Source: Cladopsammia gracilis
Lineage: Eukaryota > Cnidaria > Anthozoa > Scleractinia > Dendrophylliidae
Direction of reading: 5' to 3'
Length of the DNA: 64,000 bases
Assembly (NCBI GenBank): GCA_022457155.1
Contig: JAJGOT010000468.1
Coordinates: 612,605 to 676,604 of the forward strand
Shown here: positions 12,901-26,100 of the stretch, piece after piece
How the letters are laid out: every line of letters starts with the position of its first letter
How positions within the stretch are numbered: the first letter of the stretch is position 1
The notes under the pieces: model-generated
Seen by the model: only the letters and a program-made list of their open reading frames with translations
The model's database searches: none
Told to the model about the DNA's origin: nothing
Made by a program: the position numbers and the translations under genes

Positions 12901-15900
12901 TTCTGTACAATGTAAAATTTTCCTTAGAATGAGTTGATTATTAGTATTTTGTACGTTCACCTTTACTTTTTATAATCGCTTCCATGCGACCACTCATTGT
13001 GTCAATAATTTTATCAATAATATCTGCAGGGAAGTTGTACATAGTTGTAATTACGCGCGTGGCAAACTGTTCATATGTCTCGTGTGTAATATTTAGTTTA
13101 GTTTTAATGCTTGCTTACGTAGTTCCATTTTTATCAGATTAAAGAAATTTTCCACAGCATTTACGTCAGGCGAACGTGCTGGTATAAACAACTGTTTTGC
13201 CCTTTTCCGACGCAACACTCGGCGGACCAGCCCCGAATTTTGATTTGAGACGTTATCTTGTATGAATAATCTTGAGCCATTCTTGCCCGCCTTTATAAAC
13301 ATTGCGTCCAAATTCTCTTCCAGAAACTGCGCAAATGAAGCACCGTCAAGTCCTTCGTGTTCACTGCATTGAATGACTCCCTTTCCATAGGAAATGGCCA
13401 CCATTAGTCTTAAGACCCGCCCACCACTACCCTCCTTCGATCCTTTAGCAGTGCACCCTTGCTTCAGGCCCTCGCTTCTTTTACGCCACACTCTTCCTTT
13501 TGGAGCACGCGCTTGATCTGCTGGATTTGTTTTGTAGTAGAAACTAACACCATCAAGAAAAAACGCAACTTTCTCTTTCCAAACATCACCAGAGTATTTT
13601 TTCTTCATGTCTTTTGCAAAGAGTACGCGCTTGCGCAAATCACGCGCTGACATCAATCCCTTCTTTCGCGCTTGAAGGTAAAAATACCCCTTCCTATTCA
13701 AAAATCTACGGACAGTTCGGTCGCTGACCTTGTTTTCTGGCACTCCGGCTTGTTTCATTAGTCGTTTCGATGAAAGCTGCCCCTCTTGCTTCCTTAACAC
13801 AGCCAAACTTCGTAGCAATTTGCGTTCATCACGGGGGCATAACTTCCTTGGTCTACCACCAAAACAACATCTTCTTTTTTGTCCCTCAGATAAAAATGAT
13901 TCGTTTCGAATCCTATACAAAGTAGCTCTTGAAACATGGCATTTCTTCACGTTGTCTTCAGTTTTAAAAGCTTTATCGCGAGCTAAAAAGGCAATATATG
14001 CCCGTCTCTTTGGCTCAATAGCGGCTGAGAATACCATGTTTTTTTCGCACATCTGATCAAAACACTGCACTAATTGGCTAAGCGGTTATCTGTGACGCGC
14101 CAAAAAATGTTATTTATTGTTCTCATTGAGGATTTCATTTAGAACCAAAGACTTCAAATCAGAATACCAGTTGAATGTAATTAACTGCCGGACTAATAGT
14201 TAAATAAAACAATGTTTCACTGAGATAAAATAAGTTTGGTTGTTTCTACAATCTTGGACAAAACTAGTTGAGACTTTTGTACACTAACGCGTGAAAACCA
14301 GACTTACTTCGAAAATCATTAAAAATATCGTGTAAAACAATGCTTAAACCCCCCTCCCCCCATTCAATGTTGTTCATTATTTTTGTTGGACTGTAGAAAA
14401 ATTATTTCAACATTTGAACAACATTGTACAGGGGGGGATAAGAAATGAATGTCGTATTTTGTCTCAACCCTTTTGTCTAAGATTGTAGTGGAAATTCCGT
14501 TAAACGGCGTAAACATATTGGCTCATGAAAAGAACCATATAACAGCGTAAACATATTCGCTCGTGAAAGTTCCATCCAACAGTGAAAAACATATTCGCTT
14601 GTGAAAGTTTCATATAACAGCGTAAACATATTCGCTCGTGAAAATTCCATCTAACAGCGTAAACAGATTCGCTTGCGAAAGTTCTAGTTAAACAGCGTAA
14701 ACAAATTCGCTCGTGAAAATTCCATCCAACAGCGTAAACATATTCGCTCGTGAAAGTTCCATGTAACAGCGTAAACATATTCGCTCGTGGAAATTCCGTA
14801 TAACAGCGTAAACATATTCGCTCGTGAAAATTCCATCTAACAGCGTAAACATATTCGCTCGTGAAAATTTTATCTAGCAGCGTAAACGTATTCGCTCGAG
14901 AAGGTTCCGTACAACAGCGTAAACATATTCGCTCGTGGAAGTTCCGTCTAACAGCGTAAACATATTCGCTAGTGGAAGTTCCATTAAACAGCGGAAACAT
15001 ATTCGCTCGTGAAAGTTCCATATAACAGCGCAAACATATTCGCTCGTGGAAATTCCATCTAACAGCGTAAACATATTCGCTTGCGAAAGTTCTAATTAAA
15101 CAGCGTAAACAAATTCGCTCGTGAAAATTCCATCCAACAGCGCAAAAGCCGCACTTCAGAAGGTTGAACTTAAAACGTGAGAGATAATGTTATAATTTGC
15201 TAGCGAGAGCTACACAAAACAATACGAATAATGAGCGAAAACAATACCTCTGCACGTGCATTTTTATATTGTTATTGCTAGTAAAAATTCCATAGCAGCG
15301 CAAACACATTCGCTCAGTGAAAAAATTCCATTACACAGCGTGAACATATGAGCTAATGAAAAAATTGTACGAAACAAGGCCAAAAGTAAGAAGCTACAGG
15401 AATGCGAGCGAAAAACTCCAAGCTAATAACAAACTTAAAGGCTTGCGGACCACAAGGGAAAGTACAATTCCCGACCTAACATAGAGAAAAGCGAACGGCA
15501 CACTTACCGGGAATGACTGGGACATGTGCCATGGTGAAAACAAAACAAAAACCGTGGCGCAGCGATGATACAGGACTGAGGGCTTGAACGTACTTAACTA
15601 ATCCTCCCCGAGCGCCATGAAAGGACTTTTGAGGTTATGAAGGACTGATCGCACCAGAATAAGATTATATAGCCAACAACGTGCCGGAGGTTGCGCAACC
15701 CATTCCCACGCTACTATTCTTGGGGTTTAAAGTTACGTAATATATTGAACTTCGCCATTGTTTGAAGGAATCCCCGGTGAGAATAGAGCAAAAAGCAAAA
15801 ACCCAAATAGTAATTAATTAACCATGTGATGTGATTTGAAATTTGCTAGATGAATCAGCCTTGAATTGCATCAAAATGACACCAAGAAAATGATGCAAAT

Positions 15901-18900
15901 GATTTCTCTCAGTAACATGATTAATACATGTATACAGCTATAAACGTGCGTGTTGTGAATGTTGCAATGTATGATGATTACATACTAATTAATCCTATTT
16001 TGTTTTTTGCTTTTGATATGACAACGTTATTGCAATTAGGTGTATATATATATATACAATTATGTATACAATATATATCACCAAATTGAAGAAACGTTGT
16101 CGAGTGAAAAGCATAAACCATGAACGATGCGACCCAAAGGCTTACTGGGAAGTTGGGTAAATTAATCTTCGTTTGTGACAGAATATACATTATATTAACG
16201 CAGGATGCATAAATCATGCTCTAAAATGTCTCAAACAAGAAAACATCTTGATTATCAAGAAATGGAATATTACTATGCTTACCAATGCTGCCTACCCAGA
16301 ATCCCATTCGGTCTCATCGTTCATGGTTTATGCTTTTCATGGGTCAACGTTTCTTCAATAGGCCATTTCCAAGTTGCCTTTAGCTTCTCTATCAAGGCGA
16401 GGCTAGGTGCGAAACCTTTCATATGAAAATAACTTTTATTTGCATGTGAATGAAAACTCATTTTCATATGAAAGGTTTCGCACCTAGCCTCGCTTTGATA
16501 GAGAGGCTAAAGGCAATTCGGAAATGGCCTATTAGGTGTATATATAAAGGCAACCCGAGATTTCATCGCCATTTACCGATCCACGCGCGATTCCCACGCG
16601 AATCCGCGCGACAAATTTATAAATCTTGCTCAGCTAAATGACCATTTAATTGCCTGGTTAACAATATAGAAATAATTCGATATCACGATCAAAACGGCGT
16701 AATGCACTATCCACAAGTGCATCTGGACATTAAAAAAAATTCCCCGACGTAGCGTTCTCCTTCGACTGAGTAAATTACTTTTCTCTACCTCAACGATGTG
16801 GGTAAAATAAGGCTTTGTTTAAAATCAGTAACCCACAATACTAGTTATGACAATGTTACCAGCTCAAGAATTGTTCTGCTAAAATATTTGTATGACTCTC
16901 ACATAATAATTATTAACCGAGCGGAAGGCATTATATTTCTGTTTTCTCTCAGTACAACAATGCTAAACGTCACTGCATCTCCAAGTTTGTACTCAGCGTT
17001 TCGTGTTTTGTAATTGCAAATACACTTGTTCAGTGCTGACTGAAATAATTCGTTTACATCGCCCTCCCCAAAGTTAGTTTGTTTTTGCAAATTAAGTTAC
17101 TTGTCATGCGTTTTACACATGAGCCCCTGGCTTGGATATCGAGGGCAACCACATCCCACGATTGAATTTAATGAATTGATTGATTCATTGATTGATTGAT
17201 TGAATGTTGATTGATTCATTGATTCATTGAATGTTTCATGAAAATTGTTTTGTTAAAAGGACACCGTCCCGATTTTAACGAAATTGTGTTTACTTAATTT
17301 CCAAATTATATCGCCAAATGCCACCAAATATACAACTAAATTGAATAAAAAGATTCTATAGAGTAAAACAGAAAAAGTAGTTGGGACAAAACGTTCGGGA
17401 TTACAAGGATGGATATGGATTTTTAATCTCGTGACAGGCGGTCAAGAAATCAAAGTTTCCATTCTGGTGGAATTTAAGTTTTTTTAGTCTTTAGTTTCGA
17501 TGATTTTTTTCTTCCCGTTTTAAGATAATAAAGCAAACTTCTGAGCATAATCACTGTTCCTTCAAACAATTAAACTTTTCGATTGCCTGTTTACTGGAGC
17601 CAGTCATCACCGCGCTGAAAAGATTAGTCAATCAAAGCAATATATTCGGAACCGCCTCAAACTCTAAGAAGACACTGTACTATAATCAACAAAAATGCGA
17701 GCGAGTGAAATGCACAAAGAATTTTTGAACTTTTTTATATTTCTTTGAGCTGCATACGCTAATATCCAACACCTCTAGAGCAGTTATTGACAACTGAAGC
17801 CCCATCTGGCAACATATGGACTTCCAGACCGTATTACTACTTTTTAAACTTGCGACAGTAAAAGAAGTTTCCAGAGGAACATCAGTTCGAGCACATTAAA
17901 ACCTCGCCTCGATATCCTCAGTCCAATGGAAAAGCGGAGAATAGTGTGAAAACGGCAAAGCGTATCTTGAAGAAAGCGGCTAACGCTGGCCATGCATCAA
18001 CCACACTTGTCTTTATTGGATTTCAGAAACACACGATCAAAAGGATTAGGCAGCTACCCTGCACAGCGTCTCTTCTCACGTAAAACCCGTACTTCACTAC
18101 CCTTGCCCAGTCATTTGCTTCGGCTACTGCAATGTTGTTCCTGATGTGAGGCAGAAATTGCAAGTTAAGAAACATAAGAGCATTTTACTGTGACAGAGGA
18201 GCTAAGGCGTTGCAACCATTGAGAGAAGGCGATGTAGTGCTGGTCTCACCTTTACCGGGTCAGTCGAAATGGTTTAAGGCCAAAGTTGATCATCAGGTTG
18301 CGTTGCGCTCCTACAATGTCCGCACGGAAGATGGTAGGTTCTACCGCCGCAATCGTTCCCGTCTTTATAAAGCTTCTGAAAAATACCAACCACGCCACTC
18401 CCTACGGAACCTCCAGAGGAAACAGCCCAGGTGCCGACTGAATCCCCAGCATTCTCCACTACAGGCGAACTTCACCTGGTATCCCCATGCCTGTTACGAC
18501 TAAAAAGTGACAGAAGGATTACAGCCGCGTCTTGAGAGACTGTGTAAAGGCTTAGTAAACAGTCTTAAACATTGAATATTTTTTATTTAATTTGTTCCGT
18601 TTCGCGTAAGAATGATCATTACACTTTCTTGTTTTCTTTTTTCCTTTTGCCTTTAAAAGAAAGAAGATGTAACGATGTTGTTATGTCACGCATTCGTCGG
18701 GCTTGCACAATAAAATCACATCTCCCTGATGCACACTCGTGTGTTGGGCTTGCTTGTTATGGCCGATTTAAGCTTGTATGATTAAACTGTTGTGTTCATT
18801 TGATGTCTGAGCTTCTGATTACGTTACACACGGGGCGATTGAAAATCGTATTGCTTGGTTGAAGAATTGGTGCCAATTGTAAATGCAAGAACTTACCGAA

Positions 18901-21900
18901 ATATTCTCTTATTTTCTTATCTTTACCACAAGGTGTCCTTCAAAATGTTTTTACTGCATCGTCATCTTATATTGGTTCAAGTACTACTTATATTCCGTCT
19001 GTAGTAGAACCCACAACATCAGGTATGTCTGAAAATTGCTTACATTCTAGGTTAAAATGCCTAAATCCACAAACCGAACATGACAAAAATAAATTGACTG
19101 CCACTCTTTGCACATCTTTCTTCGCTCTCCATGTGGTCATTCTTTTTGTTTACAAACAGGTACCCACTTCTAGCTCAAAAAAGATGCACACCCTTCACCA
19201 ATAACACACCTTATAACTTCCTAAATGTTCATTTTATTTTGTTATGTTTAACACTTTATTTAAGGTGTTTCCCTCCAGTTTCCGTGCAGCCGCACCGACC
19301 ATTTTTAATCGGCCGTTTAACTAACTTTCCTTTATTGAATTAGTATGAAACTTACACAAAGTATTGTACAAAGTTTGAAGTTTATAATAGTGTAACAATT
19401 TTGTAAATCGGATTTAAAATTGCGGAGATAAACGAGAAACATTGAAATCACTTGAGTCTAAATTCCCAGCGATTGCGATGGCATCTAGAAAAATCAAAAC
19501 TATTACGATAAACTATGACATATGGCAAACAAAATATCTAAAAATTAGAAACTTTTGTCAAGCCGATTTTGAGTAAATCAGAAAAACATTTCGAACTTAT
19601 GATTTTGCATTTGTATGAGCACATCTACAAAATCCTCAATTAAGCTTATAAAAGTTTAATTTCTCAATCTCAAATTTACGTCAAAATGTGTGTTTATAGT
19701 ATGAGATGAAACTATGAAAGTTTGAAAGCGTTTCTCGTTTTAGTTTTGGAGATTCGATTTTCTATAGGAAACCGTAGTTTTTTGACTGAGTACTTGATAT
19801 TGTAGTTTTAGCACATTTCTACATATTTCAAAAACCGCGAGATAGATTTTTTTTTTAAACTTTTATAGTCGTTTCTTTATAATATGAACAACATTGTCTC
19901 GAAGTTTCATCTTGATTGAAACATTGCAACATGGTCAAATAAAATAATAAAGTTCACCCAAAACGCGATTGAGAAGTTGTGCTTTGATTGCACGGTTGAA
20001 GGCGCACGTCGCAAAGACGCTTTAATTAATTCAGATGAAGTGTAACGCATTTCTGCGTGTTGAGAATTATGCAAATCGAGTTGACTTCTTTCTTTTCCCT
20101 ACAATTCAAAATGTCGAGAGTGTCCAGTGCACGTCAAATGCGAATAAAAAAACTGCTTTCAAATAAACGTCCCACTGAAATTCGTGGGAATGATAACAAT
20201 AACGTGGAACACAGCCCCTAAACATTACTCCGCAAAACATGATGGTCACGCAGAAATGCGTTGCGCTTCACCTGAATTAATTAATTAAAGCGTCTTTGCG
20301 CGCCTTCAACCGTGCAATCAAAACACAAAGTCTCAATCACGTTTTGGGTGAACTTTATTATTTTATTTGACCATGTTGCAATGTTTCAATCAAGATGAAA
20401 CTTCGAGATAATGTTGCTCATATTATAAAGAAACGACTATATAAGTTTTAAAAAAATGTATCTTGCGGTTTTTGAAATATATAGAAAAGTGCTAAAACTA
20501 CAATATCAAGGACTCAGTCAAAAAACTATGGTTTCCTATAGAAAATCGAATCTCCAAAAATAAAACGAGAAACACTTTCAAACTTTCATAGTTTCATCTC
20601 ATACTATAAACACACATTCCATAATAATAATATCATTCCATAATATATTATTGCTGTTAGATTATTAATCGAAAGATTATCCCGAGCAAAATCTAATGTC
20701 AATGTTGAATTATTTCAAGTTGGTAGTCCTAATGCTAATGTGTAAAACATGTATTCATTTTAACAGGAGCATGCACAGTTGAACCATCTGAAGGGCAAAG
20801 TCTACACACAATCTTCAATATCAATTGCTCTGGTTGGAATTCTCCTCACTCGTCTCCTTTAATATACGAGTTCCAGTACACACTTCACAACGGCGTACAT
20901 GGTATAATATACAAAGGAAATATGAGCAGCTTCCGTACAGTACTTATTAGTGGTATTTCTACAATAGTAACGTCAATCCATGATGTTAATGGCACAGTTA
21001 TAAAAACAGAACTGAAGGCGGTTAGGGTAAGAGTTGTTACTTGCCTTAATTATTATTTTATATATTTAATTTAATCATTTAGTGAACCCTAACTTCCCAG
21101 CCCAATATGCCTATCCGTCGCAAACCCATCTTTCTTGGCGGCTGATATATCGTAAGTATGGATTGATGACCAAAATCAATCCCATTAGACATGCTCTGAT
21201 AACAAAATGTACAGTCTGAGTTATGCAGTCTAGAAATATCACATACCGCCTCACATACCAGAAAAACACATAACTGCCACAACTATAATGTCTCCTGAGG
21301 GGATCATTTGCTATTGCATTCCAATTTACTTTGTGGTCTCTTTCATCACCCGATGACATTTAAGAATAGCCCTTATCGTAGATGAGTACGCCACACCAAC
21401 ATATCAGCGGTTTTTCGTTTTCTTGACCCTATAGTCTCGTTTTGATGTTTACGAGAACCTATGAAGACGATGATCGTAAATATCAAAACGAGACTATAGG
21501 GTCAAGAAAGCGATCGAAACCGCTGATATGTTGGCATGGCGTACTCATCTACGATAAGGGCCATTACAACAACATTGTCATAAGTATCTTCTGTTATAGA
21601 AAGGGCAAAATTACAATCCTTTCGCCATATCAAAGGAACCTAAGCATAGCCTTTATATAAATGTTCTTCCTTTTTCTTTAAAGAAAGTGTTAACATAATA
21701 AATGTAGTTGTTCATCATTTTAGGTTCGATCCACTTCGGAACGATCATGCGAGGAATGGATTAGTCAAATAAAAAAGTACAGTTACGAAGAAAATGAGAG
21801 ATTGGCACTTTTAGTGGCAGTCGAAAGTTTGTCATCTAATGATGGAGAGCTTAAGAGCTGTCAAAAGGTAACCATGGTAAAATGTTTGAATTTTTTTTAG

Positions 21901-23121
21901 GACAAATAGCATCAACGAAGGGACTTCTAACAGAATCATTAACATGGTTTTATTTTTTTCTCAGAGCGCGAGCGGGTGGAATTCTGCGAATCCTGCAATA
22001 TGATTGGTTCCGGGAGCGGGCGGAAATTTACGATCTTGCCCGCTCACTCAACGATTCCGCCCGGGTTGCGTAGTTGCATAATCACGATAATTTGTGACTC
22101 CGTTGTTTTAAGCTTGTGAGCCCTGGGGTGCTTACCATTTACATGGAAAAAACAGAAATTCTGGTTGGGAAATCAAATGGTACGTATCATTCCATTCGGA
22201 AAGTTTGAGAAATTATGGGCTGCTGGTTCTAGTGATACATTTTTTCCAAACATTTTAATCTTTCCAGCTGATGTGAGTTGTATTTTTACTTTTCCCTTCT
22301 TCCACAAGGTCAAGTTAAGTCATTTAATGTTTATGCATAAAATTTCCAACCGGATGGATCCTGTAAATGGTAATCACCCCTGGTATTATTGAATTTTCTC
22401 GTCAAATATGAACCCAGACGAAAGCTACCAAAGCGAAAGCGAATTTTATTAGCTAGATAAAATATTTAACGACATAAATGAAGAAAACCAGGAAAGTTTC
22501 ACCATGCATAGCTGACATCGGCTGACCAAGATCCGAAAACACGCTAAAGATCTTAACGCTTCAACGAGGTATCAAAAAGACTCAATGAAGAAAGAGAGAT
22601 TAAACTAAATGGATAGAGAAATCAGCCGTAAAATTAAAGGCCAATGTTATTCCTCAAAAAGGCGAGTACAAGTTTGGATTTTATGATTTGTTGATTTTAT
22701 AGTTTGTTCGGCGTTTGTTGTTGTTTTTTTGCAAAGCGACATTTGTGGCTTAAAAAATTACTGTGATTAGACAATCTAGCGCTTGTTTACAAAGGTTTTG
22801 ACTGTATTTGATTTAAGTGTTCTTATTTTTCCGTTTTTGTAAAAAGGGTTGTTGTTGTTCATCGTGGTGAACACACTAGTAAAGAAGTATTTTTTCGTTT
22901 GTCTCACGATGTAGTCACTTCCGATGTGGATCGCGACGTTTCGACTGCATACTGCTAGTCTTCTTCAGGCGATGGGGTCGACTGGTTACGCGTCACCTTA
23001 TGAAGCACGATGTTCTGCTGTGATTGGTTGGTTTTCAACAGCTGTGATTGGCGCATTTTGATCCTCGTTGTTTCGGCGAATTGTTCCCTCGGCGGTCCGT
23101 AGTCGTACGGCTCTCCTGTTG

Positions 23122-23174
<53 letters not shown>

Positions 23175-26100
23175 CCTGTTGATGTTGTTAGGGTTAAGTC
23201 TTATGTGGATCGCCTCTTTGACCCTGCGTGTGTACCAGTGAAGATCACGATCAATAAACTTTACTTCATTCCAAAGCGGGTGGTGTCCGGTGTTGTTGGC
23301 GTGCTCTGAAACGGCGGAGGTCTGGGTACGGCCGAATCGGATGACTCGGTCATGCTCTTTTATTTTGTCTTGCATAGGTCTTCCAGTCTCGCCGATATAA
23401 ACTTTACCGCATTCACAGGGGATTCTGTAAACCACGCCATCTTGTTTAGTCGAGTCAACAGCGTCTTTAGGCCGTACTAGGTGTGATCTAAGTGTAGTCT
23501 CCGACTTGAAAACAGCGCGTACGCCTTGTTGTTGTAGGCAGCGGCGAGGTTGTTCGGACAGACCTTTGACATAAGGTAAAACCGCAGTAGATTTGAACTC
23601 GGTCGTGGGCTCAGCACTGGTGTTGGGTTTTCTGGTCTTGGTAAGTTTCTGCAAGAAAGAAAAAGGATAACCATTAGAAACAAGAACAGATGACAGATGT
23701 TTTTTCTCCTTGGAGATAACAGAGGGTTTCGTTACGAGACGTTTGGCGCGCTCGTAAAGACACTTGACAATACCGCGTTTTACTGATTGCGGGTGGTGTG
23801 AATCATACGCTAAGTATTGATCAGTGTGTGTAGGCTTCCTGTATACGCTGGTGGTGAGGCGGCCGTCGGGTTCTCTTGAAACTGCGGTGTCGAGGAAGGC
23901 GAGTTTGTTGTCATTCTCTGTCTCCATGGTGAAACGGATGGAAGGCTGCTGGTCGTTTAGATGCTGTAAGAAGCTATCGACGATTGCTCGATCTAGAATG
24001 GTGAAGGTGTCGTCTACGTAGCGTTTCCAGATCCTAGGCTTGTAAGATGATGTAGTTATTTTTGTTTATCTTCTAATCAAGATTCTGTAAAATTTCATTG
24101 AAAAGTGTTACGTAAATTTGTCATTGTAGTTTTGTACGGGTTGTTTTCAGTTAATTTATACGCATTTTCGCGATTTTACGAGATAATTCGTACTTTAACT
24201 ACATTGCTCGGTTAGTATGCTTATATTCCACAGTTTTTGCCTTCTTTTATCTAAATTCTGTAAGTTTTCATTCAAGAAGATATGAATTTTAAATAAGAAT
24301 AGCTCAGTTTAAGCTTTCGCACTACTGGTGTAAATGCGCTCGACTTTCCATTTGTAGAAAAATTTGAAAAGTTTTTAAAGTTAATCTTCAGCTTTCCACG
24401 ACTTCGCTGTAGGTAAGAACGTTTCTCTATCCTCACCGCAGGCAAACACAATAGCCGTTTATTCTACCGAGAGAAATAAACTGATAGAAATCAGTTCACT
24501 TTGCAAAGTAAGTTTTTTTCGGTTTCTGAATGAAAAAGTTGAGAAGATATATACCGAGTTACTTTTTGCACGCGTTGTGTCAGTTTTGCTTTACGCGGCG
24601 CGCAAAGACATTTCTTGAAAAGCTGTACAAGTATATCAAGATTTTCTCGGCAAATCGCAGAATTGAAGTAGGAAAAAAATAAGTTATTTACCGGCCTTGG
24701 TCGGTCCGTATAGGAAAAAAATGTGCCCTCGGTCTCGAGTACGGCCCTCGGCCTGCGGCCTCGGGCCGCCTAGGTACTTGGTGTATCCCTGATCATAATG
24801 TATGGTACTTCATGTATCCCTTATTGTAATGTATTTAGATATATTGCAATGTAATTTAGGGTCGGATTACAGTATCTAGGGTTGAAGCACTGATTTTAGT
24901 ATTTAGGGTTAAGCACTGATTCCAGTATTTCCAGTGTATCGAAAGGGTTAGTTCTTATATATGGTCTGGGCTGGCAGCATATTATCTTATATCCCTTAAA
25001 AATTACATTTTCCGGCAGCTAGTCTTCGGTGGTACAGTGGATAGTGTGCATGGAGTAGATCATACGGCCCGGGTTCGATTCCCCATTCTGCTGTTTTTAT
25101 CTTCTTTTTCTACTGAAATAAAAACTAAGTGTTTAAATACAAAATAATAAGGGATACACCAAGTACATACCTCGGGCCGTACTCGAGACCTCTGGCACAG
25201 TTTTTTCCTATACGGACCTCCCGGCCGGTAAATAACATACATTATTTTTTATCATACGTTCAAGGATTAAGTACAAAATGACAAACAATCTTTGTAGAGA
25301 ACTCAACAAACCCTGTCTTTTTTTACAGATAAAAGAGCTTCTATTTGAATTACTATCCAGCAAAAAGATGAAAACAACCAACGATATCATGTCAATTTCA
25401 GTGCTTGTTGGTTCCATAGCTGATCGGTTGGAGCTAGGTTATACTGATGATATAGTAAGTTCAAAGTTTCTTAAATTGCTGACTTAATTAATATAGTCAC
25501 ATAAGTAAATCAGGTATCTTCCAGAAGACGTTTTTTTGTGCATTAGTTTAGAGACATCTGTTGACCATTGATATGTTCTTGTACGTATGTTATAACAAGG
25601 GGAACAGGGAAAGTATAACTATACGGCATGTTACTGTTATTTCAGTTACTTATTCATGCTGTCCATTGTGCTTGCATGAAAAGTTGAGAATTACACAATT
25701 ATTTACCTCGTTTGCTCTTAATATAGCGGTTTTCAATTGTTTGTCAAAAGTATTTTCGCAATTGCTGTGGTTTTTCATTGCTACGCTTACGCCATTTTCT
25801 CGACCAATCAGAAGTAAAACCAAAACCAATCGTGACTTGCCTGTACGCGTTTTGCCACGCTTGGCGCCGGCCACATGTATTTGCTTCGAGCTCTGATTGG
25901 TTCATTGGATTGTTTTCGACTGATGTGATTGGTCAGAGCAATTACATTGGTTTTGGTCTAACGACACTCAAATGATAACCGCTCTAAACTATCAGTCGTT
26001 TTCACCAATGTTTTTGCATTTCATTTTCTGACTATTATCAATCCTTTTGACCAGTGGATTATAATTAGATACAGCTATTTCAATAAGCGTTATCTGAAAA

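Larger units (their letters stand above)
10560..14485. mobile_element. composite Tc1-type transposon carrying a Rep gene
   Basis: A 3,926-base block flanked by TA on both sides (10558-10559 and 14486-14487). Its outer ends read CAATCTTCGACAAAAC and, inverted, CAATCTTAGACAAAAG. Each end is a 237-263-base unit in direct orientation, and between them lie a Rep gene (+) and a DD34E transposase gene (-) that converge. Removing the block and one TA restores an ordinary minisatellite unit (attcgc TA gtgga, as seen at 14967), so the whole block appears to have inserted in one event. TA duplication and DD34E are hallmarks of Tc1/mariner; a Rep/SF3 helicase gene is not a usual passenger of that superfamily. 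Confidence 0.8.
8430..15785. mobile_element. 7.4-kb block with TATTCTCACCGGGG ends, containing minisatellite and composite transposon
   Basis: The left end reads TATTCTCACCGGGGCTACC. The right end, reverse-complemented, reads TATTCTCACCGGGGATTCC, and both continue to AACAATG about 30 bases in. No coding sequence of its own is seen outside the inserted composite transposon. The stretch 8460-9420 and the stretch 15360-15750 hold no recognised gene. No clear target duplication is visible, so the class is not assigned; it may be a non-autonomous DNA element that grew by minisatellite expansion and later insertion. Confidence 0.45.

Noticed and set aside
13459..14056. + strand ORFs opposite the transposase
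   Set aside because: Shadows of the - strand transposase frame with no independent signature.
10560..14485. LTR retrotransposon reading (direct terminal repeats around genes)
   Set aside because: No reverse transcriptase, integrase, primer site or polypurine tract; each end unit has its own inverted ends and TA borders, and the genes are Rep and a DDE transposase.
14500..15033. Long - strand ORF with repeated HERICLRC and SEYVYAV words
   Set aside because: It is the translation of the 37-base minisatellite in successive frames; the 37-residue period and equal openness of other frames show repeat DNA, not a protein.
9420..15150. Regular short repeats as a possible CRISPR array
   Set aside because: Units are head to tail without unique spacers, and the setting is a spliced animal gene.
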